This document shows positions 1 to 11,402 of a stretch of DNA of 64,000 bases, piece by piece. The position numbers were made by a program, and so were the translations under genes. The stretch is from Inia geoffrensis. Its lineage: Eukaryota; Chordata; Mammalia; Artiodactyla; Iniidae. The stretch is from positions 18,086,835 through 18,150,834 of the forward strand of contig CM070904.1 of assembly GCA_036417435.1 (NCBI GenBank), read 5' to 3'. A model generated the notes under the pieces. It had not been told where the DNA came from, searched no databases, and worked only from the letters and a program-made list of their open reading frames with translations. Position 1 is the first letter of the stretch, and each line of letters begins with the position of its first letter.

Positions 1-954
1 CGACACTGGTTTACACTGAACCCTGGGTACCGCAACATATAGTGGCATGTGGTAACAAAATATAGAATGAGAACAACAGGATGTGAGTTTGGTGGAGAAC
101 TTTAGAGCACGCGGGAATGTGAATACACACATGTGTGGATGGCCCTAGAGATTTGTATCTTGCAGACTGACAGAGCATGTTAAGAATGGTGAGTTTATTT
201 AGCTACGCTTTTTCTAAGAATCTGAAGTCGGCTCTTTATCAAATGATGGTACTTTTGCGAGAATAAGAGAAGTTGTGAGTTAGGCAAGAGATTGGTTTTT
301 CTGCAGCTATCCAAAATATAGGGGCATTCATAGAGAGCCTGGAGGCTAGCTCGGGAACACAGGAGCAGTGACTGGGTGAGAAGATTGCCCTTGAGGGATG
401 AATTCTGAGGCACAGTGGACAATATGGCACAGTCACAGCTCACAGAGGAGGGACGTTTGCAACATGAATATAAGAACAGTGAGAAAGAGCCTCTTGAAGG
501 ATAGTAAACTTGTTACTAGAGAGAGAGAGGAAATCTAAGCATGAAAGACCAATTGCACTCTAGGGAAGAGAGGAGTTAATAAAGGAACACAGAAGAAATG
601 ATATCTATAGACAAAGAGGTGGCTGAGAAAACAATGGGTTCAGAATCAGGTATTCAGAGAGCAGAATCTGCTATGTCATCAAGGTCCTAATAGTTTAGTG
701 TTATTAACTGGTTTGTTTACAGAAGGGTCATAGACGTCTTATAAAAGTCCCAAGGGCCAATACCTTGAGTAACCTCTCTTAATTCCATTCCAGAGAAGGC
801 TGGAAGATGTTTGGTTTAGCTACTTGCATGCCATGTTCCTTACTCTGCCAATTGGAAAGAATGAGTCAAGGTGGCGTTCATGGTCAACACAAGGCAAAAA
901 GAGAAGAAATTTGAGTCTACTGTATCATACTGAGATCACTGATACCTCCACTTC
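1..954. other. unassigned intergenic DNA
   Basis: No gene or repeat that I can name. The sequence is AT-rich and CpG-poor. An 82-codon minus-strand frame at 195-443 and an overlapping frame resemble no family I know and have no splice or promoter context, so I treat them as chance. Confidence 0.5.
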
Positions 955-1052
955 CATGTAAATGATCTGGGGCAGGGCCCAGGCTTTAGTAATTTTTAAA
1001 TGTTCATGGTTTTTAAAATTCTAATGTTCAGGCAGGGTTGGAAATCACTGAT
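955..1052. mobile_element. MER5A-like hAT miniature element, half copy
   Basis: The segment ends in ggttggaaatcactg and contains ggggcagggcccaggctt followed by tttttaaa. This is the order found in the second half of MER5A, a non-autonomous hAT-Charlie element: GGGGCCC, a T-run, then the GTTGAGAACCACTG terminus. It is diverged and the first half is missing. Confidence 0.45.
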
Positions 1053-1619
1053 ATGTTTACAGAGAAATATTTAAAATTCTTTCTTACAAAATCATAGTAG
1101 TACCATTAGGAAAACTTAGAAGATAGGATTGAGGAAGAAAATTACAAACATCTTCCCTCTTATGAATATGTTCAAAATTCTAAACAAAATATTAACAAGT
1201 TGATTTTGCTAGTATGTTAAAAGAACAATAGAATGTAACCAGTAGAGATACATCCCAAATTTAATTAGAAATGTGATTATTATCCTCTAAAAATTGTGGG
1301 GAAAAAAGCATATGGAAAGTTGTAGTAAATGCTTACTAAATTAAAAAAAAAATGTAAGATATTAGGAGCTGATGAATTTTGTCCCTTGATAAAACACATA
1401 TAACACATCCTACCAGTCCATACATATCCTGTTTACTGGTGAAATCTAAAAGCCTTGCCATCAATGTCAGATTTAAGTTACAGATATCTGCTTTTCCTGC
1501 TGTTATTCTGGAACTGCTTGTCAATGTCATTAGATAAAGATAGAAAGTATTTAATACATAATATGTCAAAAACAATAGCAAAAATGAAAAACCTAGGAGA
1601 GGCCACTAAAAAAAGTTAT
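1053..1619. other. unassigned AT-rich DNA
   Basis: No recognisable element. It may belong to the 5' side of the ancient LINE that becomes recognisable from about 1620, but I cannot align it by eye. Confidence 0.4.
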
Positions 1620-2950
1620 TAGAAATATTAAAGAATTTCAAAATAGTGGCAAAGTTAAAAATAAATATTAAAAAATATTTTTATTTTACTTTTATTATTT
1701 TGTCAAATAATAACAGGTTAGAAAATGAAATTTTAAAAATATCCCATTCACAATAGCAATAGCAAAAGTAAATCTAGAAAATAACTTTATTAAAAATGTG
1801 CAAAACTCATATGAATAAAGTTACAAAACTCTGCCAAAGCAAGAAGGTTTCAACAGATGGAACAGAATGATGTAGGTGCAGGACTAGAATAAATCACTGG
1901 AAAATACATATTGAAAGTTTAAATATACCCAAGACATATTGACAATTAGAATATAAGAAAGCAAGTATTTCACATAGACAAGGGAAAAATGGATTATTCA
2001 CTAAGTTTGGGGATAACATTCAATGATTAGGCAATAAATAAACCAGTGTTCACTCATTTCACTAAAATAAATTCCAGAAAGATCAAAGATTTAAATATAA
2101 AAACATACATAAACTATTGAAACGTGGGAGGACTTATATGTGTGTGTTATGTAAATCTTTAAAAAATATTGACAGATTTCGCTACATAAAATTTTTAAAC
2201 GCTGGCACAGTAAAAAGCACTACAGAGAAAAGAAAAGAACAACAATTGTGATCATTATTTGAGACATATGGACAGAAAAATATATTTAAAAAGAGAAAAG
2301 ATTCCTTACAACCCAACAGAAAGATGAGCTAAAAAATATGAAGAGGAAATATTGACAAAAAGTTTAAAAAGCAATAAATACACGTAAAGATGATCAGCCT
2401 CCTTAATATTCAGTTGTTGCAAACTAAAGAGTTTTTTTCATATGTCAAACTTGCAAATATTCCAGAGATGATTTATGAAGTTCTTTTTTAATATATGGAT
2501 AAAAGACACTCTTTTGGAGAAAGTGTAAGTTAGCACAACCTAAGAGCAATTTAGTTACATCTGGCCAAATCTGAAATGGAAAGTCGCATTGGCCTGGCAT
2601 TTCCAACCCTAAGACTTCATCATATATAAATACGTATCTATATATGAAAACAATATTTGTGTCTGTGTATGTGATTGGTGTGTATAAATGTAATACATGT
2701 ACATGTGCGTATAATATATATACAATATATAAATATATGAAATATTTATAAATACATATATATATATACACACACAAATGTTTATGGCTGCCCTGTTCAT
2801 GAAAAGTAAAAGTAAGAGATTGATTTAGTTTACTCTGACTCATCCACAGAATGGAACATATATGAAGATAAGAGATGAAATACATCTTTCTGCATTCAGT
2901 GGCAAGGTGTCCATGGTGTATTTGTTCGTTTGAAATGCATTCTTAAGAAA
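1620..2950 (+). mobile_element. ancient LINE-1 (L1M type), ORF2 3' part, decayed
   Basis: Plus-strand order matches the last third of L1 ORF2. A 'cattcacaatagcaatagc' segment at 1745-1764 and 'aaaatgtgcaaaactcatatg' nearby are followed by 'aataaattccagaaagatc' with 'aaagatttaaatat', and then by 'cacagaatggaacat' at 2846. Stops and indels break every frame. An AT/GT-rich microsatellite-like stretch (2625-2775) interrupts it. The edges are estimates. It is much more diverged than the SINEs, which is consistent with an old mammalian L1M family. Confidence 0.6.
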
Positions 2951-3675
2951 GGAATGCACAGCGTAATCTGATTTATCTTCTAATTAATATTTACGTGTGT
3001 TCTTCTTGATACACAGATATTTTAAACTTCAGTATGGTTAAAATTTTTTTTAATGAAAGACATGTATTGCTTTTTAAAATTAGTTAGCTAGCTACATAAA
3101 TAGATAAAATTATTTTCTTATGTGGTCTTCAAATTATAGTGTAAATGAACTAGCAGTGTCAAAGGATTATAATATACGAACACATTACATAATTAAATTG
3201 TAGTAAACATACTGCACAGTACAGAAGGCATCCCCAGGGGCTTCAATGCCTTAAGTCAAATTGCAAGAACGCTAATTTTTGTTGTATAAGTCACCAGCTA
3301 AAGTGGTAAACCGGAATTGGACAGGATGTGTATGGACATACTAGAAAATGTTTTTATTAAACAAAATTCTAGTATCTTCCATATTCTTCCTTTTCTTCTT
3401 TCTAACTTCCTTTATTTCTCTTTCCTTCTTTCTTCAAACATTTGTTGCATATCTACTATAAAAGTGCATATGAAACAACTGAGACCTAACTGTTTTTGCT
3501 CTATAAAAATATCAATTTTCTGTGATTCGATCTCATATATTTTAGGCAATTGTGATATTTAATCTCCATTATATTCCTATAACGGTGAGCATTATTACCC
3601 CCATTTTTTATACACACCACACACACACCCCATTGAGCAAGATACTTAAACCTCAAAGAATTGATTTCTTTCTGA
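2951..3675. other. unassigned DNA with polypyrimidine tract and CA run
   Basis: It holds a C/T-rich tract at about 3378-3437 and a short CA-rich run at about 3614-3630. A possible short MIR scrap lies near 3580-3605. There is no gene. An 81-codon plus-strand frame at 3317-3562 is low-complexity Phe/Leu/Ser-rich and is probably chance. Confidence 0.4.
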
Positions 3676-4250
3676 CTTTATTAAAATACTGAGTTTATCT
3701 CACATGTATTTTTTTGTATCCACAGCATTTGTCTGACCACCACTGCTATTATAACATTTCACATATGTAAAAACCAAGCAAAAGGTGGAGTCCCATCTTT
3801 AAAAACTAAACAGGCATTTTGGACAACACAGTCTTGGCAATGGAACCTGGAGAACATTCATCAGACACAGTAGGGAAAGCGCTCACTCTGCATTAGAAAA
3901 AGGGTGGCCATATATCAACTATTACAGAAGTGAAATAAGATGGAACATTTCATCTATTTAAAATATTTTCTTTAAGAGACTCCTCCACTGCCAGAGGTTT
4001 TGAACAGCCTCCAGATCAGGCATCCGGAAGTAGTTCTTCACATAATCGATAAACTTGGCTTCCTCTTTAGGAAGAGATCCACATTCTTCTATATTTGCTT
4101 GCATTTTGCTTTAATGCCTTCTATAGAACTAGGTTCCTTCAGCATCTTAGGAGTTTTTTCTGTTTTTTGAAGGATTCTTGAGCTTTTGATTTTAATGTTT
4201 ATGGTTTTGAGTCTTTTTCATTCTGGTTTGATTTTTGTGCATTTTTGCCT
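3676..4250 (-). pseudogene. NPM1 (nucleophosmin) processed pseudogene, 5'-truncated
   Basis: Read on the minus strand, this is an intronless copy of the 3' part of nucleophosmin mRNA. The coding part (about 4250 down to 3972) translates in pieces to [43 protein letters not shown] and VKNYFRMPD, ending LWQWR. This is the C-terminal nucleolar-targeting three-helix domain of NPM1, including the paired tryptophans. The NPM1 3' UTR follows directly, with a block reading aaatgcctgtttagttttta in reverse complement and the terminal aataaa near 3677-3682. Damage is plain. There is an in-frame TAA after DSKP, a 1-base deletion in the GIKAKMQ region and a 1-base deletion just before the stop. No introns are present and the 5' half of the mRNA is missing, as expected for LINE-mediated retroposition. 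I found no clear target-site duplication. The identity is secure; function is very unlikely. Confidence 0.93.
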
Positions 4251-5689
4251 TTGAATAATCCTGGGTCTCGTAAAAGCCAATGATAATCAACAATACAAAT
4301 TATCATAACTTTTGGAAAACTAGGATATTTTAAAAATCTATTGTCTCCTTTATTTTCTCATCTTTTAGATGACTGTTTATAATATTGTTTTCAGTTGAAA
4401 GTTATTTTAATCTCTTTCAAAACCATAATATAGATAATTAAGATTTACCCTAGAGGATAGCTAGAAAAAAACTGGAAATCAAATCTACTTCAAAGCCTTT
4501 TATTCTTCGCATTTTCAGTGAACAAAAATTTCTTAATGTTAGTTCATCTTGTATAGTCTCCCTAATGTGACTCTTACTAGCTCTAGAATGAATTAGAATA
4601 GAATTAAATGGTAGTAACTACCCGCGTTTCATGTGATAATTACTATAATCACGCCATCATCATTCTCTGTATTGACGTATTTTTCCTACAACACATCAAG
4701 AAAATTATTTACTTCTAAGATGATGGATGACTAGCAATTCAGACAGGTATTGATGATAGGTAATAGGGTAAACACAATTTTCCTTTGAAATACAAATACA
4801 ACCTATTCTCTGTGTTGGCGTGTGTGGATTTTACGCTTAAAGTCACACTTTAGATTCTGCAGACATTAAATGGGAGCTCTGGTTAGAAAGAGCTTAATGT
4901 TGTCAAAGGAGCTGCTTTAAGCATGTTTTTCTCCCTGAAGTACACTTTGTTCTTCGTAATTTTTTTTAAATGGCCTTTCTTACGGGAAAAAGCCCGTTTC
5001 ACTTGCCAAAAATATTGATGGTTAAAAGGTGGCCTAAATGACAAATTACTAAATAATTTTAAATATGCTATTTTAAGTACTTGAACTGAATTGTTCTCTT
5101 GTGTAGGGAGTAAGTAGAAAAGAAGAAAGTATTTTATAAAATCTTTCATGTGGAAATTGCTATTTGTTATTAGTGTCATCAACCCAACACTGAACCCGAT
5201 GATCTGCACTGTGAAGGGGACAAAGTTTCTGCAAATAGGCGTAGCTCCTTTATTGACATAAGTCAATAGTCTCCACCCACATACCAAAGGCCCCTTTAGG
5301 AACAACATATTTATTATCAGGTTTCTAGAAACGTATATATAGTGAGAGACACCAATTACTATAGGCTGGACTATGGGTCTTACACGTGTGTATTAACAGT
5401 TTTTTTTAATTACACAAATGCTTTTCACATATACATTTTTTAAAAAGCATAACTATAATCAGAATAGATTTTGATACTGTTTTTGGCTCAAGCTATGGTT
5501 ACTAGGAGTCCAACTATCACACCAGGGTCTATGACATTTTTGATATTATACATTAATCTGAATTTAAAATGGCAATCATTATAAATAATTGGTAGAACCA
5601 TTATGACCAGAAAGTGGATGCAACCTTACCTTTTTTTAACAATGTATTTTTTTTCAACATGTCTTGTGATAATTACTGTGTTTTAAATA
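4251..5689. other. unassigned AT-rich DNA
   Basis: I recognise no repeat or gene. A 141-codon minus-strand frame at 4883-5308 starts MLFLKGPLVCGWRLLTYVNK. It has no family resemblance and no supporting splice or promoter features. Confidence 0.4.
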
Positions 5690-5860
5690 ACACTAGATGG
5701 ATGTTCAGATACAAGAAATGCTAAGACATGGCCTTGTTCTAGACAGTCTTATGAAAGACAGAAACATAAACATAAATAAGAGAACATAATGACGTATTCA
5801 TTACATTTATGTACAAAGTGTGATTAAACATGAGGGAGGAAGTAGGTAGTGAAAGGCATG
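5690..5860 (-). mobile_element. possible LINE-2 fragment
   Basis: The word order (gacatggccttgttctagac, then repeated 'aaacataaa', then 'tgtgattaaacatga') resembles the reverse complement of the L2 3' region. It is heavily diverged. Confidence 0.3.
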
Positions 5861-6610
5861 ACTTTTGAAACTTGACACACAATAAGATTTCTCTTACTAG
5901 AGAAGAGTCTAAGAGTCATTCAATAGGGAAAAAAAAGTCAGCAAAGATTCTCCCTGCTTTTTAAGGCTCTAGTTTTCAGTTTGTGGGCACAGACACATTT
6001 GGAATTGGGCATCTCTCTGATGGGTCATATTCTTTCAATCCTCCGTATGAGTAACTTCACGTAGGTTAAATTTTCTACGTAATCTGCTCAGTAGTATTAA
6101 AATAAGAAGTTTCCTTTCTATGGAACTGCCAGCTTATTCACTTTCACACATATGAATAAAGCTATGCTCCACAGCAAAATACATGAATTGTGCCCACACC
6201 AACCACTGACGGTGAGAATCATGAACAAGCATCAGATTTTACCTTAGCCTACTTCTCATGCATGCCGAGTTTGGGATTAATTTTGAAGTATTTAATTTAT
6301 ATTGTTATTCCCAAGCTATCCAACAACTACAAAAGAAGCCGGTTATTTTAAGATAAAATAATTAAGTGGTAAAATAAATTTTGAAAAAAATATCCAAGTT
6401 TTTGTTTTCGGGATTGTTGACAATATCCAATGTCTTAATAGCCTGCTTCTAACTCAGGAAAAGGTTGGAAATTAATTTCTGAATAAGCATAAGGAAAGAA
6501 CTGTTGCTTAAACTTTAGTTTCAAACCATAAATATATATCTTATTGCTATTTATTTACTTATTAATATTGCCTAAATTTTATGAAAAGATACTATCTGTC
6601 AGGTAATTCA
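5861..6610. other. unassigned DNA
   Basis: No repeat or gene was recognised in this stretch. Confidence 0.4.
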
Positions 6611-6782
6611 AGAGCTTTACCTTCTTTCCTCTAGTGACTCCATAAAATAGACACGATTATTATCCACTATTAGAGATAGAAGAAACAAGCCATAGAGAAA
6701 TTTAGTGACATGTCCAAGGTCACAAATCTGGGAACTTATAATGCAGCTCACATTTCCTTTCTCTGCAGTGCTCCTTAGAAAC
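6611..6782 (-). mobile_element. MIR SINE fragment
   Basis: 'attattatccactatt', then 'tagtgacatgtccaaggtca' and 'caaatctgggaact' match the reverse complement of the MIR core in order (TTATTATCCCCATTTT, AAGTGACTTGCCCAAGGTCA, then a ...GGGA... block). Confidence 0.6.
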
Positions 6783-7153
6783 AACTCAATAAAGTGAGTG
6801 GGGGGCTCCTAAGCCAAAGATACGCTTATCAATGTTAGAATTATACAGGATGGCAAACATAGTGTAAATCATTAAGTAGAAGAAAAGTGTGTCTAGCTAT
6901 AAAACATTATAGGAACAGCAGGCTTAACCGTCTCAATCATTTTGAAGGACCCTTCAGCGTACCTGCCTTTTAAGAACCAACTGTGTCTCTGAATGCAGGT
7001 GTTTCTGTAATATACTGTCCATTTTTCAGATTATTTTATGTGGGATGGAAAAGATTTTTGAGTTTGTTTTTTTCCCCATCGTCCTCATCTCATCTGAACT
7101 GGAGAGCTAACAAAATTTCTGTGTGGGGCAAAGGAAAGTCATGACCAACCTCC
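6783..7153. other. unassigned DNA
   Basis: No gene or repeat recognised. Confidence 0.4.
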
Positions 7154-7576
7154 TATAAGTCATATTTCTTTTTTGTAAAATTTATTTTATTGAAGTATAG
7201 TTGATTTACCATGTAGTGTTAAGTTCTGCTGTATAGCAAAGTGATTCAGTTTTATATATATATATATTCTTTTTCATATTCTTTTCCAATATGGTTTATC
7301 ACAGGATATTGAATATAGTTCCCTATTACACACAGTAGGAACTTGTTTATTCATTCTATATATGATAGTTTGCATCTGCTCATCCCAAACTCCCAATCCA
7401 TCCCTCTCCCACCCTCCTCCCCCTTGTCAACCACAAGTCTGTTCTCTATGTCTGTGAGTCTGTTTCTGTTTTGTAGATAAGATCACTTGTGTCATATTTT
7501 AGATTCCACATATAAGTGATATCATATGGTATTTGTCTTTCTCTTTCTGACTGACTTCAGTATAAGTTATATTTCT
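7154..7576 (-). mobile_element. 5'-truncated LINE-1 3' end with TSD
   Basis: The reverse complement is the terminal 3' UTR of a cetartiodactyl-type L1. On the plus strand it starts with ttattgaagtatagttgatt and runs through 'gtgattcag', a TA run and 'atagttccctatta' to 'gatatcatatggtatttgtc'. A 16-bp target duplication flanks it: tataagtcatatttct at 7154-7169 and tataagttatatttct at 7561-7576, with one mismatch. The element proper is 7170-7560, about 391 bp. It contains no coding capacity. Confidence 0.88.
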
Positions 7577-8317
7577 AAATTCCCACTGGGCCATCTTTTA
7601 AGCAAAAAGTTTTTTTTTTTTCTCTCCCTCAAGCCTTAAGAGGTCATGGAGTTAAGGACACTCATTGAATATTTTCTACACTCACAACATTATTTGATAA
7701 GAATTTTTGTCCAAGTTGCAGCATGTAGAACATCCTCTGACAAAGCCATTAGAATGTTTCAGATTTGTACTTACCCCACTTCTACAAGGCCTCCTGATTA
7801 AATTTAGATTGCATTCTTATTAGCACTCACACAATTTACTTCTTTGTAAAAGTGTGTGTTTCTGATGCACTCTTCTTTTCTGAAGTCTTATCCCCGCTCC
7901 AGCACCATTTACTCAATATGCCCTGAGCTCTCTTTGAGCAGTAATAGTACACAGAATGGGATTTGCCAAGCATGAATATTCCATAAAGGATCACAAGGAT
8001 TCTGTAGTTCACTAACTCCATTGTCTTTGAAGGCAAATTTCAACATAAACACTGAGTTCTCTCCTTCCTTCGCAGAGCTAAGTGATAATATTCACCCTAT
8101 ATTATGAGGGTAATTTACATTCAGTGGGGAATTATTATTCACAGAGGCTCAAACATACCTTACTCATTTACATTTCCTCTTTCCCTAGGTTCTTAAGGCA
8201 CATTGGAAGAAGAAGTCTATCCTTCAGGTTATATCAACTAGAAAGATGTCAACACATAAAGAGAACAATAATTCACAGATGACTTTTTAAGTAAAACATA
8301 AGGCAATGGCCATAGTT
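7577..8317. other. unassigned DNA
   Basis: No named repeat. Two 66-codon frames (7836-8036 minus, 8082-8282 plus) have no recognisable similarity. Confidence 0.4.
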
Positions 8318-8438
8318 TGGACTGTGACACACTTGGCCATAAGGATCAGGTCTTACTCACCTCTGTATTCAAGTATATAACACAGTGCCTGGTACATAAC
8401 ACTTGTTTAATAAATAAACATTTGTTGAAGGAATGAAG
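8318..8438 (+). mobile_element. LINE-2 3' end
   Basis: 'cacagtgcctggtacataac' is followed by 'taataaataaacatttgttg' and 'aaggaatgaa'. This is the terminal L2 motif (AGTGCCTGGCACATAG, CTCAATAAATATTTGTTG, AATGAATGA). Confidence 0.65.
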
Positions 8439-8441
8439 CAT

Positions 8442-8628
8442 GGTGGCCACTGGGCCAAATCCAACCATGCCTTATTTGCATAGCCCATGTGCACAGCCAT
8501 GCTAATGCATTTACATAATGCCTATGGCTACTTTCCTGCACAAAGGCAAAGTATGTGGCCTCTTGGACTGCAAGGCTGAAATACATTATCTGGCCCTTTA
8601 CAGAAAATGTTTACTAACTCCTGCATAG
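8442..8628 (-). mobile_element. hAT-type non-autonomous DNA transposon relic
   Basis: Contains 'actgggccaaatccaacca', 'cacagccatgctaatgcatt', 'tatggctactttcctgc' and 'atctggccctttacagaaaa', and ends 'tactaactcctg'. This is the order of a mammal-wide hAT element whose terminus reads CAGGGGTTGGCAAAC in the other direction. I do not recall the family name with certainty. Confidence 0.5.
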
Positions 8629-9324
8629 GAGAATGCATGAAAATAGAAAAAACTAGTCATCTTTTTATGAGCATAATTTTGTGTAGTTGCAGTTAAAGCA
8701 TATACGAAACAGTATTTTATTTTTTGTTTCCTATACCATATGCTTTTTTCTGTGATGAACGCCAGTCTTCATTCTTACTCTAATAGCTGCAAGAGTATCC
8801 TGTTGTGTAGATACATCGTGTGACTTCCCTTGTCAACCTCAGTTCTCACATTTGGGAGGTAAGAAGACTCAATAAATTATAAGGTGCTTCCAATTCTGAC
8901 TCTCTCTGGTTCTGTATCCCTTCCACACTCTTCCAAATACATGCAACTTCAAAGGTTGCAAATATACTTATTTATTTAATTCTAACATATCTGAGGGCAG
9001 TTGAGAGGCCAAGTTCTAAATTCTCTTCTAGGCAAAAATGGAAGACACTGGGTCTTTGCTGATCACCCATCATTTGGCTTCTACTGGTGGGTCTAGGTCT
9101 TCATGTTTTCCCATTCAAAAGAAATGAACAGCTGTTCAGCTCTGCGAGAAGGAGATCATGTTATATTTTCTTCCTTTAGGTAATCTTTTTGCTAGAAGCC
9201 AAATATCAACTTTAGAAATCAGATATAATGGAAAATCACAATATGTTCGGTTTTCTTACTTTTTACATTTTTAATCTGCTCACCTGAAATGTTTATATAA
9301 GTAGAACCCTCATTTTTATATCCA
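8629..9324. other. unassigned DNA
   Basis: No gene or clear repeat recognised. Confidence 0.4.
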
Positions 9325-9475
9325 TGTATTATTCATTTACTCACTTGTAAAAAAAAGAATGCTAAATGCCTAATACATGTCCAGCACTAAGTTATGCATT
9401 AAGAACAGAAACACAAGGAAGATAGATATCAGACTTTGATGCTCAGCGATGAATAAAACTCTAAATCCTGAAGGG
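9325..9475 (-). mobile_element. possible LINE-2 3' fragment
   Basis: 'ttattcatttactcacttgt', then 'atgtccagcactaagttatg' and 'aagaacagaaacacaagga' follow the reverse-complement L2 order (TTCATTCATTCAAC, GTGCCAGGCACTGTG, then the CAGTGAACAAGACA block). Confidence 0.4.
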
Positions 9476-9606
9476 AAAAAATAAGTCCCACTCTATTCTG
9501 ACCCCATCAGCTGTGCAGTAAAATCTCTAATTATGCTCAAACTTAGTGATCTATACAATCTTTGATGACCAGAACGATGAGGTTACACTCTTCTACTTAG
9601 GCTACT

Positions 9607-9834
9607 AAAACAAAGGTAAGGGCTTCCCTGGTGGCGCAGTGGTTGAGGGTCCGCCTGCCGATACAGAGGACACGGGTTCGCGCCCCGGTCCGGGAGGATC
9701 CCACATGCCGCGGAGCGGCGGGGCCCGTGAGCCGTGGCCGCTGAGCCTGCGCGTCCGGAGCCTGTGCTCCGCAGCGGGAGAGGCCACAACAGTGAGAGGC
9801 CCACATACCGCAAAAAAACAAAAACAAAGGTAAG
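9607..9834 (+). mobile_element. CHR-type SINE, short class, with 14-bp TSD
   Basis: A tRNA-derived cetacean SINE of about 200 bp. It begins ggcttccctggtggcgcagt at 9621, carries the pol III B-box-like cgggttcgcg, and ends ataccgc plus an A-rich tail (caaaaaaacaaa). The perfect target duplication is aaaacaaaggtaag, at 9607-9620 and 9821-9834. It lacks the extra segment found in the 300-bp copies of this window. The low divergence indicates a fairly young insertion. Confidence 0.96.
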
Positions 9835-11170
9835 TCCCCTAAACTCTGTGCCCCAAAATATTTCAAAATGCATTACTGTACGAATATGGTAGATTAATCG
9901 CTATGAGTGAAGGTAGCTGGGTCACATCACTCCTCTAATGCACTGGCCTTCCCAATTTTCCTCCACTGGAACAAGCACATTCTCTTGGGATCACCTGTGA
10001 TCACAGGGCTTGTGTTTCTAGGAATCACAGCCCACAATAAGAATATCAGCACCCCTGTTATTTAGACAACTTCCAAACTAATTCCCCTAATCGGGTGATA
10101 GGAAAGATTTTCTGTAAGGTCTGTGTTACACAATTTTAGTCCTGGCATTCCAAAAGACAGCTGCCCTTCCTTCTTTGACACTTGTGAAGAAAGCACAGGT
10201 CACTTCCACTTTCCCTCAGATGCAAAGAAGTAGCAACAGACACAGCAGTTTCACCTCTAGGAAAAGATGTGTCTTTTGCAGCACTCATGGGCAGCCTCAC
10301 AAACAACAGAATGATCAAGAAGAAAAGAGTGCATGAAAAGAACAAACTCATTGCCCTTTGGCTGAGATGATTTACACGTGAAGAGAAGGAAGAGTGGGTA
10401 TGTAGCGCGGCTGTGCTTGGTAGGCTATGGGGTAGGTGGTTCATGGATGCTGGACCTACTGTCATAGCTCAAACAAGAGGACAACTTTCTTAACTTGGTG
10501 GTGGTTTCTCTGCTTCCTGAAGTCCACTCACAAGGCTATAGGTCTGAGAGGGCAAAATGTGTTAACATTCAATTATGCTTTTCAGCACACATTTTTCCTT
10601 GACCGCTATGTTAGGATATAAAGTACTTGTGAAGTGACAGGAGACATATGCTATTTCCGGGGACTCCAGACCCCCTTCAGCAGTACCCACGTTATCCTTT
10701 GCCTGCCCTGTGCTACTGTTCTTCTCCTTCCCCTGATTGTGGCTTGGGCTACAGATACTGCCAATGAGGTGACCATTTCCTAATCAATTCTACCCTTCGG
10801 TCTCTCCAAGTGGTGATGACCCTTCTGCTAGCTTTATATTCGTTCACGTGCTTCTTCAGTGAGAGGGAGAAAAAGACGGGTTTAGAGTTCAACTTCCATA
10901 TGCTGCCTGAGTTCCACAGATCGGCTCTGAAAGAGCTAGCTGTGAGTACAAAAAATCTAGATAATCAAAATTCAATGTATCATCGTGCTCTGTGTTGGTC
11001 AACCACAATGAGAATCTCAGACTTGGTACCCAAAGTTTAAAATATTCCGACTGCAAGATTCAGCTGTAGAATTTTGTACAATAGCTCCTTGGGATGTTTG
11101 CAGATGATGCACACTTATACTCCTTCCCCAAAATTGCCTCTTTATAGTTACCCATCTTTAAACTCTCATG
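9835..11170. other. unassigned DNA
   Basis: No repeat was recognised. A 109-codon minus-strand frame at 10136-10465 has a hydrophobic segment (CTLFFLIILLFVRL) but no family resemblance and no context. I regard it as chance. Confidence 0.4.
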
Positions 11171-11402
11171 AATAATAACAGCTATGATTTATCAAGTGCT
11201 TATTATGTTAAGGGTACTAGTCAAAGTGCTTTGCATGTATTAACTCAGTCCTCAGAGGAAGGTACTCTTATCATTCCCACTCTACTTTTTATGGCATTTA
11301 ATCCACAGAGAAATTAAGTAAATTGTTCAAGGTCACACAGCGAGTAAGTGGCAGAGCTGGGTAAATCTAGGCAGCGTGACTCTTGAGAACCAAAGCTCTT
11401 AA
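11171..11402 (-). mobile_element. MIR SINE, nearly complete
   Basis: The reverse-complement MIR order is well preserved: aataacagctatgatttatc, agtgcttattatgtta, gtgctttgcatgtattaact, ggtcacacagcgagtaagtg, gcagagctgg and a terminal ccaaagctctta. It is one of the clearest ancient SINEs in the window. Confidence 0.85.

Noticed and set aside
2445..2885. 146-codon minus-strand Tyr/Ile-rich frame
   Set aside because: It arises from the AT/GT microsatellite-like stretch within an ancient L1, antisense to it.
4883..5308. 141-codon minus-strand open frame, the joint longest
   Set aside because: It has no family resemblance and no supporting features. Length alone is not evidence in mammalian DNA.
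9583..9873. Overlapping Ala/Arg/Pro-rich frames on both strands, recurring near each SINE
   Set aside because: They are translations of the GC-rich CHR SINE, repeated at all twelve copies. They are not proteins.
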